Shown here: piece after piece, positions 1-5,956 of the stretch | How the letters are laid out: every line of letters starts with the position of its first letter | How positions within the stretch are numbered: position 1 is the first letter of the stretch | NCBI GenBank assembly: GCA_029884035.1 | Contig: JAOUIM010000243.1 | Coordinates: forward strand, 1 to 5,961 | Length of the DNA stretch: 5,961 nt | Source: Aquincola sp. | GTDB lineage: Bacteria > Pseudomonadota > Gammaproteobacteria > Burkholderiales > Burkholderiaceae_C | Direction of reading: 5' to 3' | Position numbers and translations under genes: made by a program | The notes under the pieces: generated by a model | The model's database searches: none | Told to the model about the DNA's origin: nothing | What the model saw: the letters and a program-made list of their open reading frames with translations, nothing else

Positions 1-534
1 CGCGTCGATCGGCAGCGCCGCGAAGCTCGACATTGCGTCGACGATGAGGCCCTTGCCAAGGCGCTCGCATACCGCTGCGACATCGGCCAACGGGTTCTCT
101 ACCCCGGTGCCCGTCTCGCAATGGATCAGAATCACGTGCGTGACGGAGGGGTCGGACGCGAGGCGCGCCTCGACATCGGCTGCCCCGATCGGGCGGTCCT
201 CGGGCACCTCCATCACGCTGACCTTGCGTCCCATCAACGTCGCCAGCTTCGCCGCGCGCTTGCAATACGCGCCGTTGTCGGGCACCAGCAGGTGGGCGTC
301 GCGTGGCGTCACGGTGGCCACCGCCGCCTCGACGCTGAAGGTGCCGCTGCCTTGCAGCGGCACCACCACGTGGGTGTCGCGGCCGTCGATCACGTCGAGC
401 AGCCGCGTGCGAACGCGCGCGGTGACCGCATTGAAGTCGGCATCCCAGCTGCCCCAATCGCGCAGCATCGCGAGCTTGGTACGCAGCGTCGTCGTCAGCG
501 GTCCGGGGGTCAGCAGGATCTTGTCGCGGTCCAT
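1..534 (-). CDS. phnW: 2-aminoethylphosphonate--pyruvate transaminase PhnW, N-terminal half (runs off the left edge)
   Basis: This is the first 178 residues of a fold-type I, PLP-dependent aminotransferase of about 365 residues; the rest lies left of base 1. The family transfers the amino group of 2-aminoethylphosphonate to pyruvate, giving phosphonoacetaldehyde and alanine, in the cytoplasm. The translated reverse strand begins MDRDKILLTPGPLTT and continues with the PhnW hallmark MLRDWGSWDADF. It then shows a GSGTFSVEA cofactor-phosphate loop (about residues 57-65), HCETGTGVENP, and VDAMSSFAALPID. D166 of that last motif is the Asp expected to pair with the PLP pyridine nitrogen. The catalytic Lys lies beyond the edge and cannot be checked. 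The ATG (complement 532-534) is placed where family members start; only a weak AGG lies about 11 nt upstream of it. The gene is divergent from the regulator and shares its control region. The family call is very secure; completeness of the gene is unknown. Confidence 0.95.
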   Translation of the reverse strand, partial: MDRDKILLTPGPLTTTLRTKLAMLRDWGSWDADFNAVTARVRTRLLDVIDGRDTHVVVPLQGSGTFSVEAAVATVTPRDAHLLVPDNGAYCKRAAKLATLMGRKVSVMEVPEDRPIGAADVEARLASDPSVTHVILIHCETGTGVENPLADVAAVCERLGKGLIVDAMSSFAALPIDA

Positions 535-598
535 CGCGGTTGTCGCCTCATGGTTCTCGTCGGTGAGGGGCGCCCACCCCGCCGGCCCCGCTATGTGC

Positions 599-629
599 GG
601 CGCCAGGCATCGTGCAACGGGGCGCCAGG
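599..629. repeat. 9-bp direct repeat, 22-bp period, in the divergent control region
   Basis: GGCGCCAGG occurs at 599-607 and again at 621-629. The starts are 22 bp apart, about two helical turns, and each copy contains the palindrome GGCGCC. The copies lie in the spacer and leader of the proposed phnW promoter. They could be a protein site or chance in GC-rich DNA; no known factor is recognised. Confidence 0.35.
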
Positions 630-637
630 GGTGTCAA
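609..637 (-). promoter_or_regulatory. candidate sigma70-type promoter for phnW
   Basis: On the reverse strand a perfect TTGACA (complement 632-637) is followed after exactly 17 bp by CACGAT (complement 609-614), which matches TATAAT at three of six positions. Transcription would begin near 602, leaving a leader of roughly 70 nt before the phnW ATG. The -35 box coincides with the leftmost operator half-site, so a bound regulator would compete with polymerase. The -10 is weak, which fits a gene that needs activation, but this is inferred from sequence alone. Confidence 0.45.
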
Positions 638-662
638 CGGTAGTTTGTCTATTGTTGACAAT
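631..662. promoter_or_regulatory. probable GntR/FCD operator with three half-sites
   Basis: Three related 8-mers are packed here: GTGTCAAC (631-638), TTGTCTAT (645-652) and, on the other strand, TTGTCAAC (complement 654-661). The second and third form a perfect 5-bp inverted repeat, TTGTC-N7-GACAA (645-661). The first and third form a perfect 7-bp inverted repeat, TGTCAAC-N15-GTTGACA (632-660). Within it, ATTGTTGACAAT (651-662) has ATTGT/ACAAT arms, like the ATTGT-NN-ACAAT sites known for several FCD-subfamily GntR regulators. The cluster lies between the divergent genes and overlaps both candidate -35 boxes, so the adjacent regulator is the obvious ligand. The inverted repeats are directly visible; the identity of the binding protein is inferred. 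Confidence 0.65.
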
Positions 663-683
663 CCGATGCAGCGGCGCTCCAAT
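655..683 (+). promoter_or_regulatory. candidate sigma70-type promoter for the regulator-phnA-phnY-yjbB run
   Basis: A perfect TTGACA (655-660) is separated by 17 bp from TCCAAT (678-683), which matches TATAAT at four of six positions. Initiation would fall near 690, next to the ATG at 691, so the message might have no leader. The -35 lies within the right arm of the operator, consistent with autorepression. No other clear promoter is seen ahead of phnA, phnY or the transporter gene. Confidence 0.45.
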
Positions 684-690
684 GCACGGC

Positions 691-1470
691 ATGAAGGCCG
701 CCCCCCGCGCCGCCGCCGCGCCCGCCCGGCCGCTGCCGCACCCGACGATCGCGCTGCTGCAGACCAGTTCGCTGGCCAGCGTGGCGCAGGGCGAGCTCGA
801 ACGCATGATCCTCGGCGGTGAGCTTGCCCCCGGCGCCAAGCTCACCGAGATGGCGCTGGCCACCCGCCTGGGCATCTCGCGCGGGCCGCTGCGCGAGGCC
901 TTCCGCATGCTCGAGGAGGCGGGCCTGGTGCGCACCGAGAAGAACCGCGGCGTGTTCGTGCGCGACATCCCGATCGAGGAGGCGACCGAGATCTTCGACC
1001 TGCGCGCGGCGATGGAAGAGCTGGTCGGCCGGCGGCTCGCCGAGTCGATCACCTCGGCCCAGCTCAAGGAAGTGCGCGCGCTCGTCGACGCCATGGAGCG
1101 TGCCGTGAAGGCTGCCGACGCGCGGGGCTACCACCTGCTGAATCTGCAGTTCCACGAGCGCCTGGTGGAGATGGCGGGCAACCGCAAGCTGACCGCGATC
1201 TACCGCAAGCTGATCAAGGAGCTCTCGCTGTTCCGGCGGCTGAACCTGGCCGACGGCTGGCTGATGCCGATCTCGGCCAGCGAGCACCGCTCGATCGTCA
1301 AGGCCGTTGCCTCGGGCGATGCCGCGGCGGCGGGGCGCGCGATGTTCGAGCACGTGATGGAAAGCAAGGAGCGCACGGTAACGAATCACCTGCGCCGCCA
1401 CAACAACCCTGGAGACACCGCGCATGGGCGCTCGCCTGGACGTCAACGGACGAAGCTACAAACCGCCTGA
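691..1470 (+). CDS. phnR: GntR-family, FCD-domain transcriptional regulator of phosphonate use (PhnR-like)
   Basis: This 259-residue protein has a winged helix-turn-helix at about residues 29-92 (LGISRGPLREAFRMLEEAGL, then a wing ending NRGVFVRD). A helical FCD ligand-binding domain follows. The FCD His ligands are visible as H155 (LQFHE), H199 (SEHRSI) and H221 (EHVMES). The usual metal-ligating Asp four residues before the first His is Asn here (N151). A GntR/FCD clade tied to 2-AEP operons in Burkholderiales is known to me from family descriptions, and this gene fits by context. It probably binds the three-half-site operator just upstream and controls both directions, perhaps sensing a pathway intermediate. 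Start choice is uncertain: ATG 691 and ATG 682 are in frame and neither has a Shine-Dalgarno; 691 matches the predicted transcription start. The last 47 nt overlap phnA in another frame. The family is secure, the symbol less so. Confidence 0.85.
   Translation: MKAAPRAAAAPARPLPHPTIALLQTSSLASVAQGELERMILGGELAPGAKLTEMALATRLGISRGPLREAFRMLEEAGLVRTEKNRGVFVRDIPIEEATEIFDLRAAMEELVGRRLAESITSAQLKEVRALVDAMERAVKAADARGYHLLNLQFHERLVEMAGNRKLTAIYRKLIKELSLFRRLNLADGWLMPISASEHRSIVKAVASGDAAAAGRAMFEHVMESKERTVTNHLRRHNNPGDTAHGRSPGRQRTKLQTA
1411..1414 (+). promoter_or_regulatory. Shine-Dalgarno of phnA, inside the regulator gene
   Basis: GGAG lies 9 nt before the ATG at 1424 and fixes that start. Since it is inside the regulator coding sequence, ribosomes finishing the regulator pass over the phnA start, so translational coupling is likely. 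Confidence 0.6.
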
Positions 1471-2656
1471 GGCCCCCACGGTCGTCGTCTGCATCGACGG
1501 CTGCGAGCCCGACTACATCGCGCAGGCGGTGGCGGCGGGTCGCGCGCCCTGGCTGAGGCGCACGCTCGCCGAGGGCACCGCGCTGATTGCCGATTGCGTG
1601 GTGCCCTCGTTCACCAACCCGAACAACCTGTCGATCGTCACCGGCGTACCGCCTTCGGTGCACGGGATCTGCGGCAACTACCTGTACGACATGGCCTCGG
1701 GCGCCGAGGTGATGATGAACGACCCGAAGTGGCTGCGCGCGCCGACGCTGCTGGCCGCGCTCGCCGCCGCGGGGCGCTCCTGCGCGGTGGTCACCGCCAA
1801 GGACAAGCTGCGCCGCCTGCTCGGCCACCGCATGAGCCTGGACAGGAGCGTGTGCTTCTCGTCCGAGAAGGCGGACACCTGTACCCGCGAGGAGCATGGC
1901 CTGACGGGCGTGCCGGCGTTGGTGGGTCGGTCGGTGCCCGACGTCTACAGCGCCGAACTGTCGGAGTTCGTATTCGCCGCTGGCGTGGCGCTGATGAAGC
2001 AGCGCCGGCCCGACGTGATGTACCTGTCGACCACCGACTACATCCAGCACAAGCATGCGCCGGGCGATGCAGTGGCCAACGATTTCTACGCGATGATGGA
2101 TGCGCACCTGGGCGCGCTGGACGCGATGGGCTGCGTGATCGCGCTGACCGCCGACCACGGCATGAACGCCAAGGTCAAGCTCGATGCCAGCCCCGACGTC
2201 ATCTATCTGCAGGACCTGCTCGACGAGTGGCTGGGGTCCGGCACCGCGCGCGTGATCCTGCCGATCACCGACCCCTACGTGGTGCACCACGGCGCGCTGG
2301 GGTCGTTCGCCACCGTCTACCTGCCCGACGGCGTCGACTGCGCCGCCACGGCCGAGCGGCTGCGCGCGCTGCGCGGCATCGAGGGCGTTTGGCCGCGCAC
2401 TGCGGCGGCCGAGCGCTTCGAGCTGCCCGCCGATCGCATCGGCGACCTGGTGGTGGTCTCCGAGCGCTCTGTCGTGCTGGGCAGCGCCGCAGCGCGCCAC
2501 GACCTGTCGGGGCTGGATGCGCCGCTGCGCTCGCACGGCGGCATCTCCGAGCAGCGCGTGCCGCTGATCATCAACCGCCGCCTCCCGGGTCTCGATGCGA
2601 ACCGCCGCTGGCGCAACTTCGACGCCTTCGACCTGGCGCTCAACCATGCTCAATGA
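1424..2656 (+). CDS. phnA: phosphonoacetate hydrolase PhnA
   Basis: PhnA is a cytoplasmic, two-metal (zinc) enzyme of the alkaline phosphatase superfamily that hydrolyses the C-P bond of phosphonoacetate to acetate and phosphate. All expected active-site residues are present in this 410-residue protein: D25 (CIDGCEPDY), the nucleophile T64 (PSFTNPNN), D205 and H209 (TTDYIQH), D244-H245 (TADHGMN) and H371 (RSHGG). Their spacing agrees with the Sinorhizobium meliloti enzyme as I recall it. The N-terminal LDVNGRSYKPP also resembles that protein, supporting the ATG at 1424, which has GGAG 9 nt upstream. There is no signal peptide. The gene overlaps the regulator by 47 nt, so it is probably translated from the same message, and it precedes phnY, which makes its substrate. 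Broader superfamily members include nucleotide pyrophosphatases, but the SFTNPNN motif and the neighbours favour PhnA strongly. Confidence 0.95.
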   Translation: MGARLDVNGRSYKPPEAPTVVVCIDGCEPDYIAQAVAAGRAPWLRRTLAEGTALIADCVVPSFTNPNNLSIVTGVPPSVHGICGNYLYDMASGAEVMMNDPKWLRAPTLLAALAAAGRSCAVVTAKDKLRRLLGHRMSLDRSVCFSSEKADTCTREEHGLTGVPALVGRSVPDVYSAELSEFVFAAGVALMKQRRPDVMYLSTTDYIQHKHAPGDAVANDFYAMMDAHLGALDAMGCVIALTADHGMNAKVKLDASPDVIYLQDLLDEWLGSGTARVILPITDPYVVHHGALGSFATVYLPDGVDCAATAERLRALRGIEGVWPRTAAAERFELPADRIGDLVVVSERSVVLGSAAARHDLSGLDAPLRSHGGISEQRVPLIINRRLPGLDANRRWRNFDAFDLALNHAQ

Positions 2657-2672
2657 CGCGACCCACCCCCGA

Positions 2673-2739
2673 AGCGCCTTTGGCGCTCCCCCTCAAGGGG
2701 GCGCCGCTGGCGGACCGGCCAAGCCGGATCCGCGGCGGC
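2673..2739. repeat. REP-like intergenic element with three hairpins between phnA and phnY
   Basis: The 124-nt gap 2657-2780 holds stacked inverted repeats. AGCGCC (2673-2678) pairs with GGCGCT (2682-2687) across TTT. CCCCC (2688-2692) pairs with GGGGG (2697-2701) across TCAA. GCGGACCGGC (2710-2719) pairs with GCCGG plus TCCGC (2723-2733, one bulged A), with an outer GCCGC/GCGGC pair at 2703-2707 and 2735-2739. There is no T tract, so it is not a classical terminator. Similar CCCCCTCAAGGGGG-type spacers are, from memory, common between genes in Comamonadaceae and relatives. It may stabilise mRNA ends or attenuate phnY relative to phnA. Confidence 0.65.
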
Positions 2740-2769
2740 CGCTGGACGGAACGGTTGCGTGGCACCGTC

Positions 2770-2773
2770 GGAG
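2770..2773 (+). promoter_or_regulatory. Shine-Dalgarno of phnY
   Basis: GGAG lies 7 nt before the ATG at 2781, just downstream of the folded repeat, leaving the phnY start accessible. It supports this start over any alternative within the repeat. Confidence 0.6.
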
Positions 2774-2780
2774 ACATTGA

Positions 2781-4208
2781 ATGCAGATCGAGTCGTTGCG
2801 AATTGCAGGCCAACGTGTCGCCGCGCCCGACGGCCGCGTCATCGAGGTGCGTAACCCCTTCTCGCGCGAGGTGGTCGGCACGGTGCCCAAGGCGAGCCTG
2901 TCGCAGGTTCGCGAGGCCTTCGAGATCGCGCGGGCCTACAGGGCCACGTTGTCGCGCGCCGACCGCGCCGGCATCCTCAATCGCGCGTCGGCGCGAGTGC
3001 GCGAACGCGCAGGCGCTTATGCCGCGCTGATCTGCAGCGAGTCCGGCTTGTCGATGAAGGACTCGCTGTACGAGACCGGGCGCGTCGCCGACGTGCTGAT
3101 GTTCGGCGCCACCGAGGCGCTGCGCGACGACGGTCAGAGCTTTGCCTGTGACATCACGCCCCACGGCCGCCAGCGCCGCGTGCACACGCTGCGCGAGCCG
3201 CTGCTGGGGGTGATCAGCGCGATCACGCCGTTCAACCACCCGATGAACCAGGTCGCGCACAAGGTCGTGCCCTCGGTGGCGAGCAACAACCGCATGGTCT
3301 TGAAACCGTCGGAGAAGGTACCGCTGTCAGCGCTCGCGTTCGCCGACCTGCTCTACGAGTGCGGGATGCCCGGCGAGATGCTGAGCGTGGTGACCGGCGA
3401 CCCGAGGGAGATCGCCGACGAGCTGATCACGCACACGGCGGTCGATCTCGTCACCTTCACCGGCGGCGTGGCGATCGGCAAGTACATCGCTTCGAAGGCG
3501 GGCTACCGACGCACCGTGCTCGAGCTCGGTGGCAACGACCCGATCGTCGTGATGGACGACGCCGACCTCGACGAAGCCTCCACGCTCGCGGTGCAGGGCT
3601 CGTACAAGAACTCGGGCCAACGCTGCACCGCCGTCAAGCGCATGCTCGTGCACGAGAAGGTGGCGGCGCGCTTCACCGACCTGGTGGTCGACAAGACACG
3701 CGCCTGGACCTGCGGCGACCCGAGCGACCCGAAGGTCGAGATGGGCACGGTGATCGACGAGGCCGCGGCACGGCTGTTCGAGTCGCGCGTGGCCGAGGCG
3801 GTGAGCCAGGGCGCTCGGCTGCTGGCCGGCCAGCAACGCGACGGCGCGTTGTACCCGCCCACCGTGATCGACCGCGTGCGCCCGGAGATGACGGTGGTGC
3901 GCGAGGAAACCTTCGGTCCAGTGTCGCCGATCCTCACCTTCGGCTCGATCGACGAGGCGATTGCACTTGCCAACGGCACCGCGTTCGGCCTGTCGTCGTC
4001 GGTCTGCACCAACCGGCTCGACCACATCATGCGATTCGTCGCCGAGCTGCACGTGGGCACGGTCAACGTTCGCGAGGTGCCGGGATTCCGTCTCGAACTG
4101 ACGCCCTTCGGCGGCATCAAGGACTCGGGGCTGGGCTACAAAGAGGGTGTACAAGAGGCGATCAAGAGTTTCACCAACCTGAAGACCTATAGCCTGCCCT
4201 GGACCTGA
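2781..4208 (+). CDS. phnY: phosphonoacetaldehyde dehydrogenase PhnY
   Basis: This 475-residue member of the NAD(P)-dependent aldehyde dehydrogenase superfamily is expected to oxidise phosphonoacetaldehyde to phosphonoacetate, linking PhnW to PhnA in the cytoplasm. Visible family features in order are the cofactor-binding AITPFNHPMNQVAHKV and KPSEKVPLSA, the FTGGVAIGK turn, and LELGGNDPIVV with E248 as the candidate general base. The catalytic C282 follows in NSGQRCTAVKR, then EETFGPVSPI (about 375-384) and the C-terminal PFGGIKDSGLG. Length is normal and no key residue is missing. The ALDH superfamily is certain. Assignment as PhnY rather than a succinate-semialdehyde, lactaldehyde or glyceraldehyde-3-phosphate dehydrogenase rests on the PFNHP-type sequence and on lying between phnA and divergent phnW. 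The ATG has GGAG 7 nt upstream. A REP-like element separates it from phnA, but no separate promoter is seen. Confidence 0.93.
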   Translation: MQIESLRIAGQRVAAPDGRVIEVRNPFSREVVGTVPKASLSQVREAFEIARAYRATLSRADRAGILNRASARVRERAGAYAALICSESGLSMKDSLYETGRVADVLMFGATEALRDDGQSFACDITPHGRQRRVHTLREPLLGVISAITPFNHPMNQVAHKVVPSVASNNRMVLKPSEKVPLSALAFADLLYECGMPGEMLSVVTGDPREIADELITHTAVDLVTFTGGVAIGKYIASKAGYRRTVLELGGNDPIVVMDDADLDEASTLAVQGSYKNSGQRCTAVKRMLVHEKVAARFTDLVVDKTRAWTCGDPSDPKVEMGTVIDEAAARLFESRVAEAVSQGARLLAGQQRDGALYPPTVIDRVRPEMTVVREETFGPVSPILTFGSIDEAIALANGTAFGLSSSVCTNRLDHIMRFVAELHVGTVNVREVPGFRLELTPFGGIKDSGLGYKEGVQEAIKSFTNLKTYSLPWT

Positions 4209-4224
4209 AGACATGACGGCCCCA

Positions 4225-4291
4225 AGCTCGCTTCGCTCGCGCCCCCCGAGGGGAGCTCAGGCCGCTTGGAGCGGCCCGGCGCCGGCCTGAG
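4225..4291. repeat. REP-like nested inverted repeats ahead of the phosphate transporter gene
   Basis: The 89-nt gap 4209-4297 is mostly self-complementary. AGCTC (4225-4229) can pair with GAGCT (4253-4257), enclosing CCCC-CGA-GGGG (4243-4253). Next, GGCCGCT (4260-4266) pairs with AGCGGCC (4270-4276) across TGG. An alternative pairing, CTCAGGCC (4256-4263) with GGCCTGAG (4284-4291), overlaps it and would bring the stem to 6 nt from the ATG at 4298. CCGGCGCCGG (4276-4285) is a perfect palindrome. There is no T tract. It resembles the phnA-phnY spacer in style (C-run/G-run core) but not base for base. Confidence 0.65.
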
Positions 4292-4297
4292 ACCTCA

Positions 4298-5956
4298 ATG
4301 CTCCATCTCCTGAACCTGCTCGCAGCGATCGCCCTGCTGGTGTGGGGTACGCACATCGTGCGCACCGGCATGCTGCGCGTGTTCGGCGAGAACCTGCGCA
4401 CCGTGCTGGCCAAGAGCTTCTCCAACCGCGGCTCAGCGCTGCTTGCAGGCCTGGGCGTGACGAGCCTGGTGCAGTCGAGCACCGCGACCTGCCTGATCCT
4501 GGCCTCGTTCGCCGGCAAGGGGCTGGTCGCCACGGGCGCCGCGCTGGCGGTGATGCTGGGCGCCGACGTCGGAACGGCGACGATGGCGGTGGTGTACTCG
4601 TTCGACCTGTCGTGGCTGTCGCCGCTGTTGATCTTCGTCGGCGTCGTCATGTTCACGACGAGCCAGGACAGCACCGTCGGCCGCGTCGGCCGGGTGCTGA
4701 TCGGCCTGGGCCTGATCACGCTGGCGCTGCAGCTGATCGTCGGTGCGACGCGTCCGCTGACCGAGTCGCCGGCGGTGCGCGCGCTGCTGGTGGCGCTGCC
4801 CAACGAGGTGCTGCTCGACATCCTGGTCGGCGCAACGCTGACGGTGTTCGCCTACTCGAGCCTGGCGATCGTGCTGTTGACCGCCACCTTGGCCACCTCG
4901 GGCATGGTGCCGACGGCGGTCGCGCTCGGCCTGGTGCTGGGTGCGAACATCGGCAGCGCCGTGCTGGCGCTGCTGGCCACCTCGAATGCGGCACCGCAGG
5001 CGAGGCGCCTGCCGCTCGGCAACCTGGTGTTCAAGACCAGCGGCGCGTTGATCGCGATCCCGCTGCTGCCCTGGACCCACTCCTGGCTGCAGCAATGGGT
5101 CGGCGAGGTGCACCAGCAGGTCGTCGTGTTCCACCTCGTCTTCAACATCGCCCTGGCGGCGCTTTTCATCTCGTTCACCGGCATGGTGGGGCGCCTGGCC
5201 GAGCGCTGGCTGCCCGAGGTCGACCGCAACCTGGGCGACCGCCCGCGCCACCTGGACCCGGTCGCGCTGGCCACGCCGTCGCTGGCGATCAGCTGCGCCG
5301 CGCGCGAGGCGCTGCACCAGGCCGACGTGGTGGAGACGATGCTGCGCGGCATGCTCGACGTGATCCGCAAGAACGATCTCGATCTCGCGGAAAGACTGCG
5401 CAGCAAGGACGACACCGTCGACGAGCTGTACTCGGCGATCAAGTTCTACATGACGCAGATCTCGCGCGAGGCGCTGTCCGAGCGCGAGGGCCGGCGCTGG
5501 GGCGACGTGCTCTCGTTCACGATCAACATGGAGCAGGTGGGCGACATCATCGAGCGCGTGCTGCAGGACGTCGAGGACAAGAAGATCCGCAAGAACCGCA
5601 GCTTCTCCGATGCGGGCATGGGCGAGATCTGCCACCTGCACGAGCGCCTGCTCGCCAACCTGCGGCTGTCGATGAGCGTCTTCCTTGACGGCCATGTGCG
5701 CGACGCGCAGAAACTTCTCGAGGAGAAGGCGCGCTTCCGCGATCTCGAGCGCGAGTACGCGGCCAACCACATCGCGCGGCTGCAGGACAACACCGCGCAG
5801 AGCATCGAGACCAGCTCGCTGCACCTGGACCTGATCAGCGAGCTGAAGCGGATCAACTCGCATCTGTGCTCGATCGCCTACCCCATCCTCGAATCAGCCG
5901 GGGCCCTGTCGGCAACGCGATTGCGCAAGTCGCACCTGGCGGGGATGGACGAGTAG
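4298..5956 (+). CDS. yjbB: YjbB-type Na+/phosphate transporter with C-terminal PhoU-like domain, probable phosphate exporter
   Basis: This 552-residue inner-membrane protein has a Na/Pi-cotransporter core of about nine hydrophobic segments in the first 300 residues, built as two inverted repeats. The first repeat carries QSSTA (Q59-A63) and GADVGTA (88-94); the second carries YSSLA (from Y186) and GANIGSA (215-221). Roughly residues 320-540 form a charged, helical PhoU-like domain. The N-terminus (LLVWGTHIVRTG), the YSSLA variant and the C-terminal TSSLHLDL and SIAYPILE match E. coli YjbB as I remember it (about 543 residues). That protein is reported to lower cell phosphate by export. Behind an operon that frees phosphate from 2-AEP, export of surplus phosphate is the likely role; import cannot be excluded from sequence. 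The ATG at 4298 fits the YjbB N-terminus, but the Shine-Dalgarno is poor (GAG at 4289-4291) and sits at the foot of a hairpin. The stop is 5 nt from the window end. Confidence 0.9.
   Translation: MLHLLNLLAAIALLVWGTHIVRTGMLRVFGENLRTVLAKSFSNRGSALLAGLGVTSLVQSSTATCLILASFAGKGLVATGAALAVMLGADVGTATMAVVYSFDLSWLSPLLIFVGVVMFTTSQDSTVGRVGRVLIGLGLITLALQLIVGATRPLTESPAVRALLVALPNEVLLDILVGATLTVFAYSSLAIVLLTATLATSGMVPTAVALGLVLGANIGSAVLALLATSNAAPQARRLPLGNLVFKTSGALIAIPLLPWTHSWLQQWVGEVHQQVVVFHLVFNIALAALFISFTGMVGRLAERWLPEVDRNLGDRPRHLDPVALATPSLAISCAAREALHQADVVETMLRGMLDVIRKNDLDLAERLRSKDDTVDELYSAIKFYMTQISREALSEREGRRWGDVLSFTINMEQVGDIIERVLQDVEDKKIRKNRSFSDAGMGEICHLHERLLANLRLSMSVFLDGHVRDAQKLLEEKARFRDLEREYAANHIARLQDNTAQSIETSSLHLDLISELKRINSHLCSIAYPILESAGALSATRLRKSHLAGMDE

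Noticed and set aside
631..662. Pho box (PhoB site) in the divergent region
   Set aside because: TGTCA-like words occur, but the direct copies at 631 and 645 are 14 bp apart rather than the 11-bp period of CTGTCAT repeats, and the third is inverted. A GntR/FCD operator explains them better.
121..690. Rightward extension of the regulator reading frame upstream of 682
   Set aside because: The frame is open back to 121 but runs antisense through phnW and reads as low-complexity Arg/His-rich protein. The regulator's recognisable domain begins well after 691, and the promoter and operator lie inside the extension.
1298..2653. 451-codon open frame on the reverse strand opposite phnA
   Set aside because: Its translation is Arg/Gln/His-rich with no motif, the usual shadow of a GC-rich gene, while the forward frame has a full set of PhnA active-site residues.
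4209..4297. Intrinsic terminator separating phnY from the transporter gene
   Set aside because: The hairpins are strong but no run of T follows any of them, and the gap continues straight into the next start codon.
4850..4864. Loss of Gln in the second QSS motif of the transporter (Y186-S187-S188)
   Set aside because: As I recall it, E. coli YjbB also has YSSLA at this position, so this is a feature of the subfamily rather than damage.
4433..5863. 476-codon open frame on the reverse strand opposite the transporter gene
   Set aside because: Composition is Gln/Arg/His-biased without hydrophobic segments or motifs; the forward frame matches YjbB throughout.
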